Shown piece after piece: positions 50,894 to 60,245 of a DNA stretch of 64,000 nucleotides. Every line of letters begins with the position of its first letter. Positions within the stretch are counted from its first letter, which is position 1. Source of the DNA: E44-bin32 sp041573795 (lineage in GTDB: Bacteria > Chloroflexota > Anaerolineae > Anaerolineales > E44-bin32); assembly GCA_041573795.1 (NCBI GenBank), contig JBFFQB010000001.1, positions 1 through 64,000 of the forward strand, in the 5' to 3' direction. The position numbers and the translations under genes were made by a program. Below the pieces are notes generated by a model that worked only from the letters and a program-made list of their open reading frames with translations, was not told where the DNA came from and made no database searches.

Positions 50894-51913
50894 ATGAATT
50901 ACGAAGGTTATCGTACTAGAAAGAAAGGGCTGTTGATCCTGGCAGGAATAATACTCTTAATCCTGGGGATCTTAAGCGCAGGGTGCTCAACTGCTGCGGA
51001 GCCCTCCGAAGTTGTCGCTGTGCCGCAAGCCACACTCCCCGAACCGACAGATGCGGACGCTTCTTCCGACTCCTCGAGCGAAGCTTTGGTAGTGACCGAT
51101 GGTTTGGGACGTTCCGTATCGTTTGATGCGGACCCACAAAGAATTATTTCCCTGGCCCCCTCGAATACGGAGATTTTGTTTGCTATCGGTGCAGACGGGC
51201 AAGTCGTAGGCAGGGATGCGTACTCGGATTTCCCTCCGGAGGCGATGGAAATAGCCAGCATTGGCGATACCTATGGAGATCTCAATACAGAAGCGATCAT
51301 CGCATTGGAACCAGATTTAGTCCTGGTGGCGGCCATCACCCCCATCGAACAAATTGAAGCACTGACGGCTTTGGGTCTAAAGGTCTACATGGTGCCCAAT
51401 CCGATGTCGTTTGATGACTTGTTCGAAAGTTTAGAAACGATCGGTCGGATCACGGGGCATGAATCACAAGCCGTGGCACTTGTAGCTGATTTAGCCGCAC
51501 GCGTCACTGCTGTTGAATCAGCCGTTGGTGGTGCTGAACCTGTAAGAGTATTCTATGAAGTCGACGGGACCGATCCGACAGCTCCGTGGACAACAGGTGC
51601 GGGCACATTCCAGCAAGTCCTGATTGAGATGGTCAAGGGCGAGAACATTGCAGCTGACCTGGGCGGTTGGGGTTCGATGAATCTGGAGCAAATTGTAGAA
51701 CGCGATCCAGAAGTGATCATCTTTGGTGAGGGCGCCTGGGTGCCGACGACGAGTGAGTCGCTTTCTGACAGATCTGGCTGGGAAGGTATCAGCGCAGTAC
51801 TGAACGCCAGAGTATTCGGGGTTGACACAAACTGGATCGATAGACCTGGACCACGACTGGTGGATGCTTTGGAGCGCTTTGCAAAAGTAATCCAGCCGGA
51901 TCGATTTGAGTAG
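50894..51913 (+). CDS. btuF: B12/corrinoid ABC transporter substrate-binding lipoprotein
   Basis: A 339-aa periplasmic-binding-protein-2 family lipoprotein. A signal helix ends in LSAGC (Cys near residue 31), then an Asp/Ser-rich linker. The ligand-binding core has RIISLAPSNTEILFAIGAD, TEAIIALEPDLVLVA and the Trp-rich PTAPWTTGAGTFQQ segment. The riboswitch upstream supports cobalamin as the cargo; homologues can bind iron-siderophore complexes. AGGAG precedes the ATG by nine bases. First gene of btuFCD. Confidence 0.92.
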   Translation: MNYEGYRTRKKGLLILAGIILLILGILSAGCSTAAEPSEVVAVPQATLPEPTDADASSDSSSEALVVTDGLGRSVSFDADPQRIISLAPSNTEILFAIGADGQVVGRDAYSDFPPEAMEIASIGDTYGDLNTEAIIALEPDLVLVAAITPIEQIEALTALGLKVYMVPNPMSFDDLFESLETIGRITGHESQAVALVADLAARVTAVESAVGGAEPVRVFYEVDGTDPTAPWTTGAGTFQQVLIEMVKGENIAADLGGWGSMNLEQIVERDPEVIIFGEGAWVPTTSESLSDRSGWEGISAVLNARVFGVDTNWIDRPGPRLVDALERFAKVIQPDRFE

Positions 51914-51922
51914 CGGGGAAAA

Positions 51923-52978
51923 TTGCGGTCGGTAGGGGCAAGCTTGAAGAAAGATCGTAGCGCACGCTGGTCTTGGTCAGCAGCGCTTCTTGTGCTGTTG
52001 TCGATGGCCTTACTTAATATTGCGGTAGGACCGGTTTCACTGCCCTTCCGTGATGTGATGGCCTTGTTGTTGGGTAAGCTCACATCCATACCGGGTGAAG
52101 TCAACCCGACGTTTGCGATCATTCTCTACAGCATCCGGTTACCCAACATGGTGCTGATTGCACTTACCGGCATGGCGCTGGCTGGATCGGGTGCGGCATT
52201 CCAGGGGCTATTTCGCAACCCGCTTGCAGATCCGTATGTTATCGGCGTGGCCTCAGGGGCCGGTTTGGGTGCAGTACTTGCGATGGCAGCAAGCTGGCCG
52301 GCCGATTTCCTGGGGATGGCGGTAGTACCGGCGGCCGCGTTTGTTGGTGCGATTCTAACCGTGCTTCTTGTCTATAGCATCGCCCGGGTCGGTCGCTCAA
52401 CGCCGGTTACTACGCTAATCCTGGCCGGGGTTGCCGTAAGTTCGTTCGCCACAGCGATGACAAGTTTGATCATGCTGTTATCGACTGAGGAGCTCCACCG
52501 CGCCGTTAATTGGATGGTTGGTGGCTTCTCCCTGGGAGGCTGGACGCCTGTTCTGGCTTCAATTCCTTATCTGGCTGTCGGGCTTTTCTTTTTGAGTTTG
52601 CTGGGCAGGCCGTTGAATGTATTGCAATTTGGCGACGATCAGGCTCGGCAATTAGGTTTGAACGTGGAGCGTCTGAAAATAACACTGGTGATCGCGGCGT
52701 CTATGGTCGCCGCAACGGCAGTTTCCTTTTCCGGCATCATCGCCTTTGTTGGTCTGGTGGTTCCGCATGTTGTACGCTTGCTATGGGGGCCTGATTACCG
52801 ACGCTTAATCCCGCTGGCAATTCTTATGGGGGGCGCCTTTTTGCTGGGCGCTGATGTTATCGCCCGGGTGGTGTTGGCTCCGCGTGCATTACCTGTGGGT
52901 TTGGTTACTGCCGCCGTCGGCGCCCCTTTCTTTTTGTACTTGCTGCACCGAGCGAAGGCGAACGTGGGGTTCTGGTGA
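51923..52978 (+). CDS. btuC: FecCD-type permease for corrinoid uptake
   Basis: A 351-aa permease with about ten helices and the BtuC/FecCD hallmarks ALAGSGAAFQGLFRNPLADPYVIGVASGAGLGA, split here as AFQGLFRNPLADP and GVASGAGLGAV, and GDDQARQLGLNVER in the coupling helix. The TTG at 51923 is nine bases after the previous stop; a TTG at 51944, behind GTAGGGG, is an alternative. Overlaps the ATPase start by four bases. Confidence 0.93.
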   Translation: MRSVGASLKKDRSARWSWSAALLVLLSMALLNIAVGPVSLPFRDVMALLLGKLTSIPGEVNPTFAIILYSIRLPNMVLIALTGMALAGSGAAFQGLFRNPLADPYVIGVASGAGLGAVLAMAASWPADFLGMAVVPAAAFVGAILTVLLVYSIARVGRSTPVTTLILAGVAVSSFATAMTSLIMLLSTEELHRAVNWMVGGFSLGGWTPVLASIPYLAVGLFFLSLLGRPLNVLQFGDDQARQLGLNVERLKITLVIAASMVAATAVSFSGIIAFVGLVVPHVVRLLWGPDYRRLIPLAILMGGAFLLGADVIARVVLAPRALPVGLVTAAVGAPFFLYLLHRAKANVGFW

Positions 52979-53754
52979 CGATGATCCTTGATCTCCAAAA
53001 CGTAGCTTGTGGATATTTTGACACGCCGGTACTGCGTGAGATTACGCTTCAAGTTCTTCCGGGAGAAATCGTTGCGGTAGTAGGGCCGAACGGAGTGGGA
53101 AAATCCACGCTAATTCGAGCAGCATCTGGAAGTTTGAAAGCATTAGAAGGACAGGTTTTGGTCGGTGAGCAAGATTTGGCGAAGATTTCCGCGCCACAAC
53201 GGGCCAAGCGTGTCTCTGTAGTATCGCAAGCGCTCAATCTGCCCGAAGCCTTCCTGGCGATGGATGTGGTTCTCATGGGTAGAACACCTTACCTGAACTG
53301 GTTTGAGCGAGAGAACCAGCAAGATCGGGAGATCGCCCTGGCGGCGCTGGCGCGTACCGAGACTGAAGATCTGGCCGAGAGGCGGATCGGGGAACTGTCA
53401 GGAGGCGAGCAACAGCGGGTGCTTATCGCCCGAGCACTGGCACAAGCAACTCCGGTAATGTTGTTGGATGAACCGACGGCTCACCTTGATTTGCGTCATC
53501 AAGAGCGATTACTTCGACTGATCCGCTCGCTTAGCAAGCAAGAGCAGCTTTCCGTGTTGGTAACGTTACATGACCTCAATCTTGTCGCCCGTCTGGCCGA
53601 CAGGGTGGTATTACTTTCAAACGGAGGGATTCACAGCCAGGGAAGCCCTGAAACAGTTTTGAATCCGGATGCTTTAGCAGATGTGTACGGCATCCAAATT
53701 TATGTTATGGCTCACCCCATAAACGGGAATCCGCTGATACTCCCAGGTGAGTGA
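52975..53754 (+). CDS. btuD: ABC transporter ATPase for corrinoid uptake
   Basis: A 259-aa ATPase with Walker A GPNGVGKST, signature LSGGEQQRVLIARAL, Walker B VMLLDEPTAHLD and the switch His in TLHDLNL. The GTG start at 52975 overlaps the permease stop; an ATG two codons later is an equal candidate. Completes a btuFCD set. Confidence 0.95.
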   Translation: MTMILDLQNVACGYFDTPVLREITLQVLPGEIVAVVGPNGVGKSTLIRAASGSLKALEGQVLVGEQDLAKISAPQRAKRVSVVSQALNLPEAFLAMDVVLMGRTPYLNWFERENQQDREIALAALARTETEDLAERRIGELSGGEQQRVLIARALAQATPVMLLDEPTAHLDLRHQERLLRLIRSLSKQEQLSVLVTLHDLNLVARLADRVVLLSNGGIHSQGSPETVLNPDALADVYGIQIYVMAHPINGNPLILPGE

Positions 53755-53775
53755 AAGTAGAATAAGAAGGGCGAA

Positions 53776-54408
53776 ATGCCGGGAATCATTGAAGCAAGAG
53801 CGTGGTATCGCCATGACGACCCTGTTCACGGGTTCGATCATGTGCTGAGAGTGCTTCGCACCGCGGAGCGAATTGGGAAACAGCTTGGTGCAGACCTCGA
53901 AATACTGCGCGCAGCAGCCCTGTTGCATGATGCTGCTGGTGCAAACCCTGGCGAGGCTGGCAATCGTGGTGAACATGAGCAAGTCTCGGCAGCGTTCGCA
54001 CGAAAAATCCTGACGGAAAAAGGTTGGCATCAGGAGGCCATTGAAGCCGTAGTTCACTGTGTCAAAGCGCACCGATTCCGCAAGCAGCAACCACCTCAAA
54101 CCCTGGAAGCGAAGATCTTGTTCGACGCTGACAAACTCGATGTTCTTGGCGCCTTTGGTATTGCCCGGACCATCGGTTACGCGCTTCAAGCCGGTCAACC
54201 GATCTATGCCAAGCCATCAAAGAAGTTCTTGGCAACTGGCATACGGGAAGCGGATGAGCCTCACAGTGCCTACCACGAGTATCTCTATAAATTACAGCAT
54301 GTAAAAGACCGTCTATATACCGATTTGGCCAGGGAACTTGCCCAAAGCCGTCACGAACTGCTTTGTACTTTCTTTGACCAAATGGCCAAGGATGCGGGCG
54401 AAAAGTGA
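53776..54408 (+). CDS. HD-domain phosphohydrolase
   Basis: A 210-aa HD-superfamily hydrolase. The metal ligands appear as H (HGFDHVLRV), HD (LLHDAAG), H (GEHEQ) and the distal D (DADKLDVLG). It resembles small YedJ/uncharacterised HD proteins of unknown substrate, often nucleotides. It lies 21 bases after btuD and just before surE, so a nucleotide-salvage or nucleotide-monophosphate role is plausible by context only. Confidence 0.88.
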   Translation: MPGIIEARAWYRHDDPVHGFDHVLRVLRTAERIGKQLGADLEILRAAALLHDAAGANPGEAGNRGEHEQVSAAFARKILTEKGWHQEAIEAVVHCVKAHRFRKQQPPQTLEAKILFDADKLDVLGAFGIARTIGYALQAGQPIYAKPSKKFLATGIREADEPHSAYHEYLYKLQHVKDRLYTDLARELAQSRHELLCTFFDQMAKDAGEK

Positions 54409-54447
54409 ACCCAAAAGGAATTGCTCGAGCGCCTCGCTCGGGCTAAG

Positions 54448-55287
54448 ATGAATGTAACGATGAAACCAAAAGACGAAAAACTCATTTTGCTGACGAATGA
54501 TGATGGTATCCGCTCCCCCGGCTTATGGGCTGCTGCGGAAGGGCTCTCTGAACTTGGGTACGTTGTGGTGGCGGCTCCTCGCGAACAAAGTTCTGGCGCC
54601 GGTCGCAGCATGCCGATTCATTCGGACGGAAAACTGCACGAAGAGCAGGTAGAGGTGCGCGGGAAAACATGGAATGTATACGCGGTCGGAGGGTCCCCGG
54701 CGCAAGCAGTTCAGCATGGCATACTAGAGCTGCTTCCAAGAACCCCTGACTTGGTGGTAGCAGGCATCAATTATGGTGAAAATCTCACTGTTGGGGTGAC
54801 CATATCGGGTACAGTTGGCGCTGCCCTGGAAGGTGCTGCAGCTGGAGTTCCTGCCCTGGCGGTCTCGCTGGAAATGTCACAGCATGACTTTCTTTCGTAC
54901 ACAGATGCGATCGATTTTACCGCTGCGACATTCTTCACCTGCTACTTTGCTAGCCGCCTTCTTGCGACCCCTGTTATGGCGGATGTTGACGTCCTCAAAG
55001 TTGATATTCCCCGGCAAGCGACACCTGAAACACCCTGGAAGATGACACGCTTGTCACGCCAGAAATACTATGTCCCAAAAATTCCCCGTCGGGAGCATCT
55101 TGAAGAATCAGTGAAGCTGGGCTATGAGGTCAAGCTGGATGAGACTAACCTGGAACCCGATTCGGATGTGCATGCCATCTGCATTGAGAAAGTGGTTTCG
55201 GTCACGCCATTAAGCCTGGACCTCACCTCACGGGTAGAATTCGTCAGGCTTGAGCAACAACTAAGGGACGCCCCCGGGTTGTGCTAA
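54448..55287 (+). CDS. surE: 5'/3'-nucleotidase SurE
   Basis: A 279-aa SurE enzyme that removes phosphate from nucleoside 5'- and 3'-monophosphates. The metal site is at LLTNDDGI near the N-terminus; further conserved parts are APREQSSGAGRS, GINYGENL and SGTVGAALEGA. The start at 54448 is a conservative choice; a TTG at 54421 and an ATG at 54460 are possible. It follows the HD gene by 39 bases. Confidence 0.93.
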   Translation: MNVTMKPKDEKLILLTNDDGIRSPGLWAAAEGLSELGYVVVAAPREQSSGAGRSMPIHSDGKLHEEQVEVRGKTWNVYAVGGSPAQAVQHGILELLPRTPDLVVAGINYGENLTVGVTISGTVGAALEGAAAGVPALAVSLEMSQHDFLSYTDAIDFTAATFFTCYFASRLLATPVMADVDVLKVDIPRQATPETPWKMTRLSRQKYYVPKIPRREHLEESVKLGYEVKLDETNLEPDSDVHAICIEKVVSVTPLSLDLTSRVEFVRLEQQLRDAPGLC

Positions 55288-55323
55288 CCAGGCAGCATCC
55301 CTTGCGTGTGTCTTGATTAATGA

Positions 55324-55947
55324 TTATGAATCGGATTGGTTGAGCAGCTCATCGATCGATCGAAGCTCTTCTAAAATTTGGTCTCGCTGCACCTTGGTTT
55401 GTGCGAGCAGGGCTTCAAAAGCCGGTCGCTGCTCGGCCGGGACGGTTTCTACCAATCGCTGGGCTCGCAGAATTTGATTTTCCTTCTGCTGTAATTTCTC
55501 CTGCAAGCGATCTGAATAGCCTTTGTGAAAGGCGCGTGAGGCCAGCGGCGCTGGCTGCTCGATCGTATTGCCGGTTAGTACTTCTGCAACGGTGAGCAAA
55601 AGTTCAGAAGCCTCAATGGGTTTCTCGAGAAAACGAACTGCGCCAAGGCTCAAGGCGAACTGCTTATCATCCTCGGTGATGAACGTAGCGGAAACGAAGA
55701 TGATCGGTATGTGGCGAGTTTGTGGATCGCTCCTGACGCGTTGGGCAAGCGCATACCCATCTAGTTTGGGCATCAGGATGTCGGTTAGGATCAGCGCTGG
55801 TTGTTCTGAAGCAATGTATTCAAGCGCTTCGTCGCCATTGCGAGCTGTGACAACATCGTAGCCTTTAAACTTCAGTGTTACCTCAAGCAGTTCAAGGATA
55901 TGAGGGATATCTTCGACGATCAGAATCGGTCCGCGCGGTGAGCTCAT
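55324..55947 (-). CDS. Response regulator with C-terminal coiled coil
   Basis: A 207-aa protein. Residues 1-125 form a receiver domain with the phosphoacceptor Asp in LILTDILMP, the VSATF switch and the conserved Lys in LEKPI. Residues 140-205 are a charged helical tail (LQEKLQQKENQILRAQRLVE) typical of a coiled coil, with no DNA-binding or enzymatic output. It may act through protein-protein contact. It is 66 bases downstream of the RNA methyltransferase gene and convergent with surE. Confidence 0.88.
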   Translation of the reverse strand: MSSPRGPILIVEDIPHILELLEVTLKFKGYDVVTARNGDEALEYIASEQPALILTDILMPKLDGYALAQRVRSDPQTRHIPIIFVSATFITEDDKQFALSLGAVRFLEKPIEASELLLTVAEVLTGNTIEQPAPLASRAFHKGYSDRLQEKLQQKENQILRAQRLVETVPAEQRPAFEALLAQTKVQRDQILEELRSIDELLNQSDS

Positions 55948-56013
55948 GATTTGAATTGTATATCGAACGTGCTGGAAGGCAATCCCTTCAATATTGCCGA
56001 GGATCAGGTCGGC

Positions 56014-57255
56014 TCATACACGTTTCCAGGCGGAGAGGGTTTCAATGTGAAAAGTCTGGGGAAAAATGTCGATCGGGGTGATTTGCTCCACTTGGTACCC
56101 ACCACGCACCAACCGTTTCGCATCACGTGCAAACGTTCCGAGATCACACGAGAGGTAAACGATTCGCCCTGCAGCTTTTTCGATCACAGCGTCGAGGGCG
56201 GCTTTTGATAACCCTGAACGGGGAGGGTCCATCAGAATGATATCTGCGGGCAAGGTGGCAGCCGGGAGGGCGATTTCAACAGGTGCCTCAAAGAGCGAAA
56301 TCTCATTGAACATCCCCAAGTTTGTTTCGAAATCTGCACATGCTGCATCTGACTCTTCAATTGCTACGACGCGGGCACCCTGTTGTGCTGCAAAGGCGCT
56401 GAAAAGGCCCACGCCCGCATATAGGTCAAAGAAGTTCATCCCCGGTTCGAGGCCAAGGGCGGATAGGACTTGCGCAACCAGATCGTCAAGGATGCTTGAA
56501 TTTACCTGGAAGAATGAAGGAGGCGAAACCCGAAAGCTATGCCCTCTGATCTCAAAGTTGATCGAACTTTCCCCAGCAAGGATGCGCCAAGCGCGGCTGT
56601 CCTGCCATGCAATCGAGGCGGGGAAATCAACCTCAACTTCGGAAATGCGACTCATATCACCGTGAAATATGATTAACGGATCGCCGCTTGTGCCTAGGCG
56701 AATGCCGACCTGTTCAATGGCAGTCTCGGGAGGAAGTTCGATGCGCGCCCACAGGTCCTTCAGATCGGGCTCGGGTAGGTGGCACGCTTCCAGGGAGAAA
56801 AGGGTGGTTCCCTGGGAACGGAAGAAACCCAATGAACCATCGGGTAGAACATGATAGCGCATGTGGTTTCGATATTCCCAGGGGCGCGGTGATGGGATGG
56901 CATCGACGACCGGTGGATCTGAGAGACCGCCAATCCGCTCTAATTGCTCTCTGACAATCGTAGCCTTGGTGAGGAGCTGATGCTCATAAGCGAGATGCTG
57001 GTAGTGGCAACCCCCACAATTACTGAAGTGTTGACAGCGGGCTTCGATACGGTCAGAGGACGTATGAAGCCAGTGTTGGGGCATTATCCGTACCCAACGG
57101 GTTCGATCGTCTTTTACTGCGCCCTGTACCCGCTCGCCGGGCATGCAATAAGGCGCAAAGACCATGCGGCCGTCATGGGCGCGTCCAAGGGCCTCCCCCC
57201 CATAAGCCCATCCCGTAAGCTGTACTTCGATCAAGTCTTTTGAATCTTTGGTCAT
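56014..57255 (-). CDS. RumA/TrmA-family RNA (uracil-5-)-methyltransferase
   Basis: A 413-aa SAM-dependent methyltransferase that makes 5-methyluridine in rRNA or tRNA. An N-terminal TRAM domain (about residues 8-62) is followed by an Fe-S-type Cys motif (CQHFSNCGGC), then the catalytic domain with NFFDLYAGVGLF, MDPPRSGL and the nucleophilic Cys in YLSCDLGTFARD. The product position is likely 23S rRNA m5U, but family members differ. I chose the ATG at 57255; a frame from 57309 adds a non-conserved tail. Confidence 0.92.
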   Translation of the reverse strand: MTKDSKDLIEVQLTGWAYGGEALGRAHDGRMVFAPYCMPGERVQGAVKDDRTRWVRIMPQHWLHTSSDRIEARCQHFSNCGGCHYQHLAYEHQLLTKATIVREQLERIGGLSDPPVVDAIPSPRPWEYRNHMRYHVLPDGSLGFFRSQGTTLFSLEACHLPEPDLKDLWARIELPPETAIEQVGIRLGTSGDPLIIFHGDMSRISEVEVDFPASIAWQDSRAWRILAGESSINFEIRGHSFRVSPPSFFQVNSSILDDLVAQVLSALGLEPGMNFFDLYAGVGLFSAFAAQQGARVVAIEESDAACADFETNLGMFNEISLFEAPVEIALPAATLPADIILMDPPRSGLSKAALDAVIEKAAGRIVYLSCDLGTFARDAKRLVRGGYQVEQITPIDIFPQTFHIETLSAWKRV

Positions 57256-57449
57256 GTCTAAGCCAGCCGTCAAGCCGCACGTGATCTTCCCGGTAAATTG
57301 CCAGGGCACCTTTCACCCTGACGAGGCCATTCTATCAAGATCAGGGGCTCGCAGGAAGTCTGCGTGAAATTCTTGTGGCCATCATTGGCCAGTCTTTTAA
57401 TTCAGATTCAACAAACCAGAAGGTTAGTTTAATTATATTGATATAGATA

Positions 57450-57479
57450 TTGACAAATACGCATAATTATGGCTTAAAT
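57450..57479 (+). promoter_or_regulatory. Promoter in the AT-rich gap before the DUF2089 gene
   Basis: TTGACA (57450-57455), an 18-base spacer and TTAAAT (57474-57479). The surrounding 57410-57520 is much more AT-rich than the rest of the window. The 365-base gap 57256-57620 shows no gene. Confidence 0.55.
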
Positions 57480-57620
57480 AATGGATATTATTAAAGCGAT
57501 GCTTAATTATATTTATTCAGGACAGGGTTACCAGTGTTGCGGGATCAAACTGGTGTTACTTCAGCGATTGGCGATTGCGCATTCAACTTTATGAGTGTCA
57601 GGAATTGGCGAGGGAAAAAG

Positions 57621-57995
57621 ATGAATCCCATTCTAACAACCTGTCCGGTCTGCAAAGAGCGTGTATCCATCACCCGTCTTCATTGTCGCAACTGTGACAC
57701 AACGATCGAAGGGCATTTCGACATGGGTCGATTCGGGCGACTCAATGCCGATCAACTGAGCTTTCTCGAGACCTTTGTCCGCTGTGAGGGCAAGTTAAAT
57801 CGCATGGAGCCCGAACTGGGGATGTCGTATCCCACCTTGCGGGCACGGTTGAACGAAATCATTCAAAGCATGGGCTTCCCCGTGGGAGCGGAGGTTGGTC
57901 GATTGAGTGATGAAGAAAGACATACTATCCTGGATGATCTTGCCTCGGGAAAACTTAGTTCGGAAGAAGCGATGCAGTTGTTGGAAGGCGATTGA
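57621..57995 (+). CDS. DUF2089 zinc-ribbon / helix-turn-helix protein
   Basis: A 124-aa DUF2089-family protein. The N-terminal zinc ribbon has Cys at 8, 11, 22 and 25; a helical part (LSFLETFVRCEGKLNRMEPELG, split here as a helix pair) has an HTH-like YPTLRARLNEI, and a C-terminal SHOCT-like motif (ILDDLASGKLSSEEAMQLL). It is probably a small DNA-binding regulator of the genes that follow. The ATG has GAGGGAAAAAG just upstream; the frame further up from 57534 is non-conserved. Confidence 0.88.
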   Translation: MNPILTTCPVCKERVSITRLHCRNCDTTIEGHFDMGRFGRLNADQLSFLETFVRCEGKLNRMEPELGMSYPTLRARLNEIIQSMGFPVGAEVGRLSDEERHTILDDLASGKLSSEEAMQLLEGD

Positions 57996-58043
57996 AGTCT
58001 AGCATTGCAGATTCATAGGGAAATGTGTGCGGAGGGCTAGGCC

Positions 58044-59192
58044 ATGGAAAGAATTCTTAGAGATGTAGGCAAGGATCCGAGAATTATCATCGACAGCATT
58101 GGTGGTGATTTGCGTGTATCTGGGCGTGAGGGTGAGCAATTGGAGGCGCTAGCACCTGAGAAGGGGGAGTTGAAAGTCGAGCAATCCAAGAAAGGGATTG
58201 AAATATCATGTCGCTCTGGGTGTCTGCTCTTCGTCCCGAAAGGTGCCCAGCTTGAAGCAGGCGATATCGGGGGGGACGGGCGTTTGACGGATGTGCATGG
58301 AGAGGTGCTTATACAAACGATCGGCGGGGATGTGAGTATGCGTCGCCTTGGAAAAACAAGCCTCGCTCGCGTTGGAGGTGATGCGCAGATCCGTGAGATC
58401 GCGGGAGCACTCATGATCGACAACATTGGTGGTGATGCCGTCATTCGTGCTATTGAGAAAGAAGTGCATTTGCGCATGGTGGGCGGAGATCTGTTGTTGG
58501 GCGAGGTTGCCGGTTCGGTCGAGGTCACGGTTGGTGGTGACGCCGTTGTGAGCCTAAGCACAGGAGCAAACAACCGGGCGGTAATTCAGACCGGAAGCGA
58601 TCTGGCCTGCCAGCTCCCCGAGATCCCTTCCGCCAAGCTCAATGTGCGTGCTGGTGGAAATGTGCATGTCCCTGCTGGCCTAGAGATTGATCCTGCAACA
58701 AGAGAGTTCAGTGTCACGCTCGGAGAGGGCGTTGCTGATATTACCTTACGCGCCGGAGCCGATCTTAGCCTGCGCTATGGGAAATCCATAGAGGGTGTTG
58801 ATACCGAATTCGTGGGTGATATCCTGACTGAGGTCGATGCGAAATTGGCAGAGATGGAGGCGCGCTTCAATGCTATGAGCGCCGGCATGTACAGTTTCGA
58901 TGCGGAGCGAATCGCGGAACGGGTTAGACGTTCCGTTCGCCAGGCGCAGCGACGAGCTGAACGAGCAGTGCAAAAGGCAGAGGATAAGGTGCACAAAGCG
59001 CAGCGACAGCAGTTCGGTTTTAAGTTTGACCCAGATAGTGGCTGGCCTGATCTCAGATTTGCCGATTTCAATCCGGCGGATACCGAACCGTCGGATGAAG
59101 AACGGTTGGCAATATTGCGCATGGTTGAGAGCGGCAAGATTTCGGTAAGTGAAGCTGAGGGGTTGCTACAAGCGCTGGAGGGTAAATCTTGA
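58044..59192 (+). CDS. DUF4097-like GGD-repeat protein with SHOCT-like tail
   Basis: A 382-aa protein with no signal peptide. Seven GGD turns occur, at residues 20, 76, 94, 111, 129, 147 and 164; the last six are 17-18 residues apart, a pattern of a right-handed beta-helix or stacked beta rungs (DUF4097/bactofilin-like). Residues 260-335 are a charged helix rich in Arg and Ala (VRRSVRQAQRRAERAVQKAE), and residues 348-380 form a SHOCT-like motif (EERLAILRMVESGKISVSEA). It resembles YvlB-type proteins. Its stop overlaps the GNAT start. Confidence 0.8.
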   Translation: MERILRDVGKDPRIIIDSIGGDLRVSGREGEQLEALAPEKGELKVEQSKKGIEISCRSGCLLFVPKGAQLEAGDIGGDGRLTDVHGEVLIQTIGGDVSMRRLGKTSLARVGGDAQIREIAGALMIDNIGGDAVIRAIEKEVHLRMVGGDLLLGEVAGSVEVTVGGDAVVSLSTGANNRAVIQTGSDLACQLPEIPSAKLNVRAGGNVHVPAGLEIDPATREFSVTLGEGVADITLRAGADLSLRYGKSIEGVDTEFVGDILTEVDAKLAEMEARFNAMSAGMYSFDAERIAERVRRSVRQAQRRAERAVQKAEDKVHKAQRQQFGFKFDPDSGWPDLRFADFNPADTEPSDEERLAILRMVESGKISVSEAEGLLQALEGKS

Positions 59193-60154
59193 CAGCAACC
59201 GTAGCTGCAGGTCCATCTGCATCAGGACGGGGAATCAGACCTTTTGATCCGGGCCGTGACCTGAGTGCATTGGCTGACTTGATCGAAGTGGGCTTTGCAC
59301 AAAACCTGGATCCTTCTGGACAAAGGCTGGTTCGAGGTTTACGCGCCTTAGGACGTTTCGGATGGTTGGGAGGACAGCTCAGCCGGTGGTTGTTGCCGCC
59401 CGCGGCAAATCCTCAGGGCTACGTATGGGAGCAGGATGGGGTTGTATTGGGCAATGCCAGCTTGTTGCCAGTGACCGGCTATCCGCAGCGCTGGGTCCTG
59501 GCGAATGTTGTCGTCCTTCCTGGTCAGCGCCGCAGGGGAATTGGACGTATTTTGGTTAAGGAATCAATTCAACATGCCAGAAGGCGAGGCGCGCAGGAAA
59601 TCATCCTCCAAGTGGATCATGACAACGAAGGGGCAATATCGCTGTATCACAAACTTGGTTTCCGCTCATCAATCCCACGTACGAGCTGGGTAGGACGATT
59701 GTCGCACATGAGTTTGCCTGCTGAGCAGCCACAAGTGCGACGGCGTGAGAGATCGGAATGGCAGCAACAGTATCGGCTGGCCCGCGTTCTTCACCCGGAG
59801 GGTCTGGTGTGGCCTTTTCCAGCGAGCGCCGGATATTTTCGCCCGAGAGTGTTAGCAAAACCATTAGGGCTAGGAGCAGACCGGCACTGGGTCTGGGTCG
59901 AAGATGATCGAATCGATGGCTCGGCTAGTCTGCGATGGGGTCTTGAAGCCGGATCACTGCGCTTGATCCTGCTTGTGGAGCAGGAGCGTAAGGGGGAATT
60001 GGAGGGCGCCCTGGTAACCGCAGCTTTAAACACATTGCAGCCGTTTGGTGATGTCGTTCAGCTCGATTATCCAAAGGACGTAGCCGGATCAACTTTCAAG
60101 GAGATCGGTTTTTCGGCGCAGCGCCATCTGCTCTGGATGAGGCTGCTGCTGTAA
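59189..60154 (+). CDS. GNAT-family N-acetyltransferase
   Basis: A 321-aa protein. Residues 15-165 form a GNAT domain with the acetyl-CoA loop (VLPGQRRRGIGRILVKE) and the C-terminal strand pattern (NEGAISLYHKLGF). The rest (about 185-321) looks like a degenerate second GNAT-like half. The start is a TTG overlapping the preceding stop, so it is coupled to the DUF4097-like gene. Substrate unknown. Confidence 0.85.
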   Translation: MTATVAAGPSASGRGIRPFDPGRDLSALADLIEVGFAQNLDPSGQRLVRGLRALGRFGWLGGQLSRWLLPPAANPQGYVWEQDGVVLGNASLLPVTGYPQRWVLANVVVLPGQRRRGIGRILVKESIQHARRRGAQEIILQVDHDNEGAISLYHKLGFRSSIPRTSWVGRLSHMSLPAEQPQVRRRERSEWQQQYRLARVLHPEGLVWPFPASAGYFRPRVLAKPLGLGADRHWVWVEDDRIDGSASLRWGLEAGSLRLILLVEQERKGELEGALVTAALNTLQPFGDVVQLDYPKDVAGSTFKEIGFSAQRHLLWMRLLL

Positions 60155-60208
60155 GGACCTGGTCAGGGCTTATTTGGATAGAGAATATATATAAACGATG
60201 CTCGCGGG

Positions 60209-60245
60209 GATTCGTTGCGTTAGACAAATCCACATCCAACGAATC
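60209..60245. repeat. Intergenic 9-bp inverted repeat
   Basis: GATTCGTTG (60209-60217) and CAACGAATC (60237-60245) with a 19-base loop, in the 257-base gap between the GNAT gene and the next SHOCT-like gene. The gap has no other gene and also holds an AT-rich TATATATAAA at about 60187. Confidence 0.5.
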
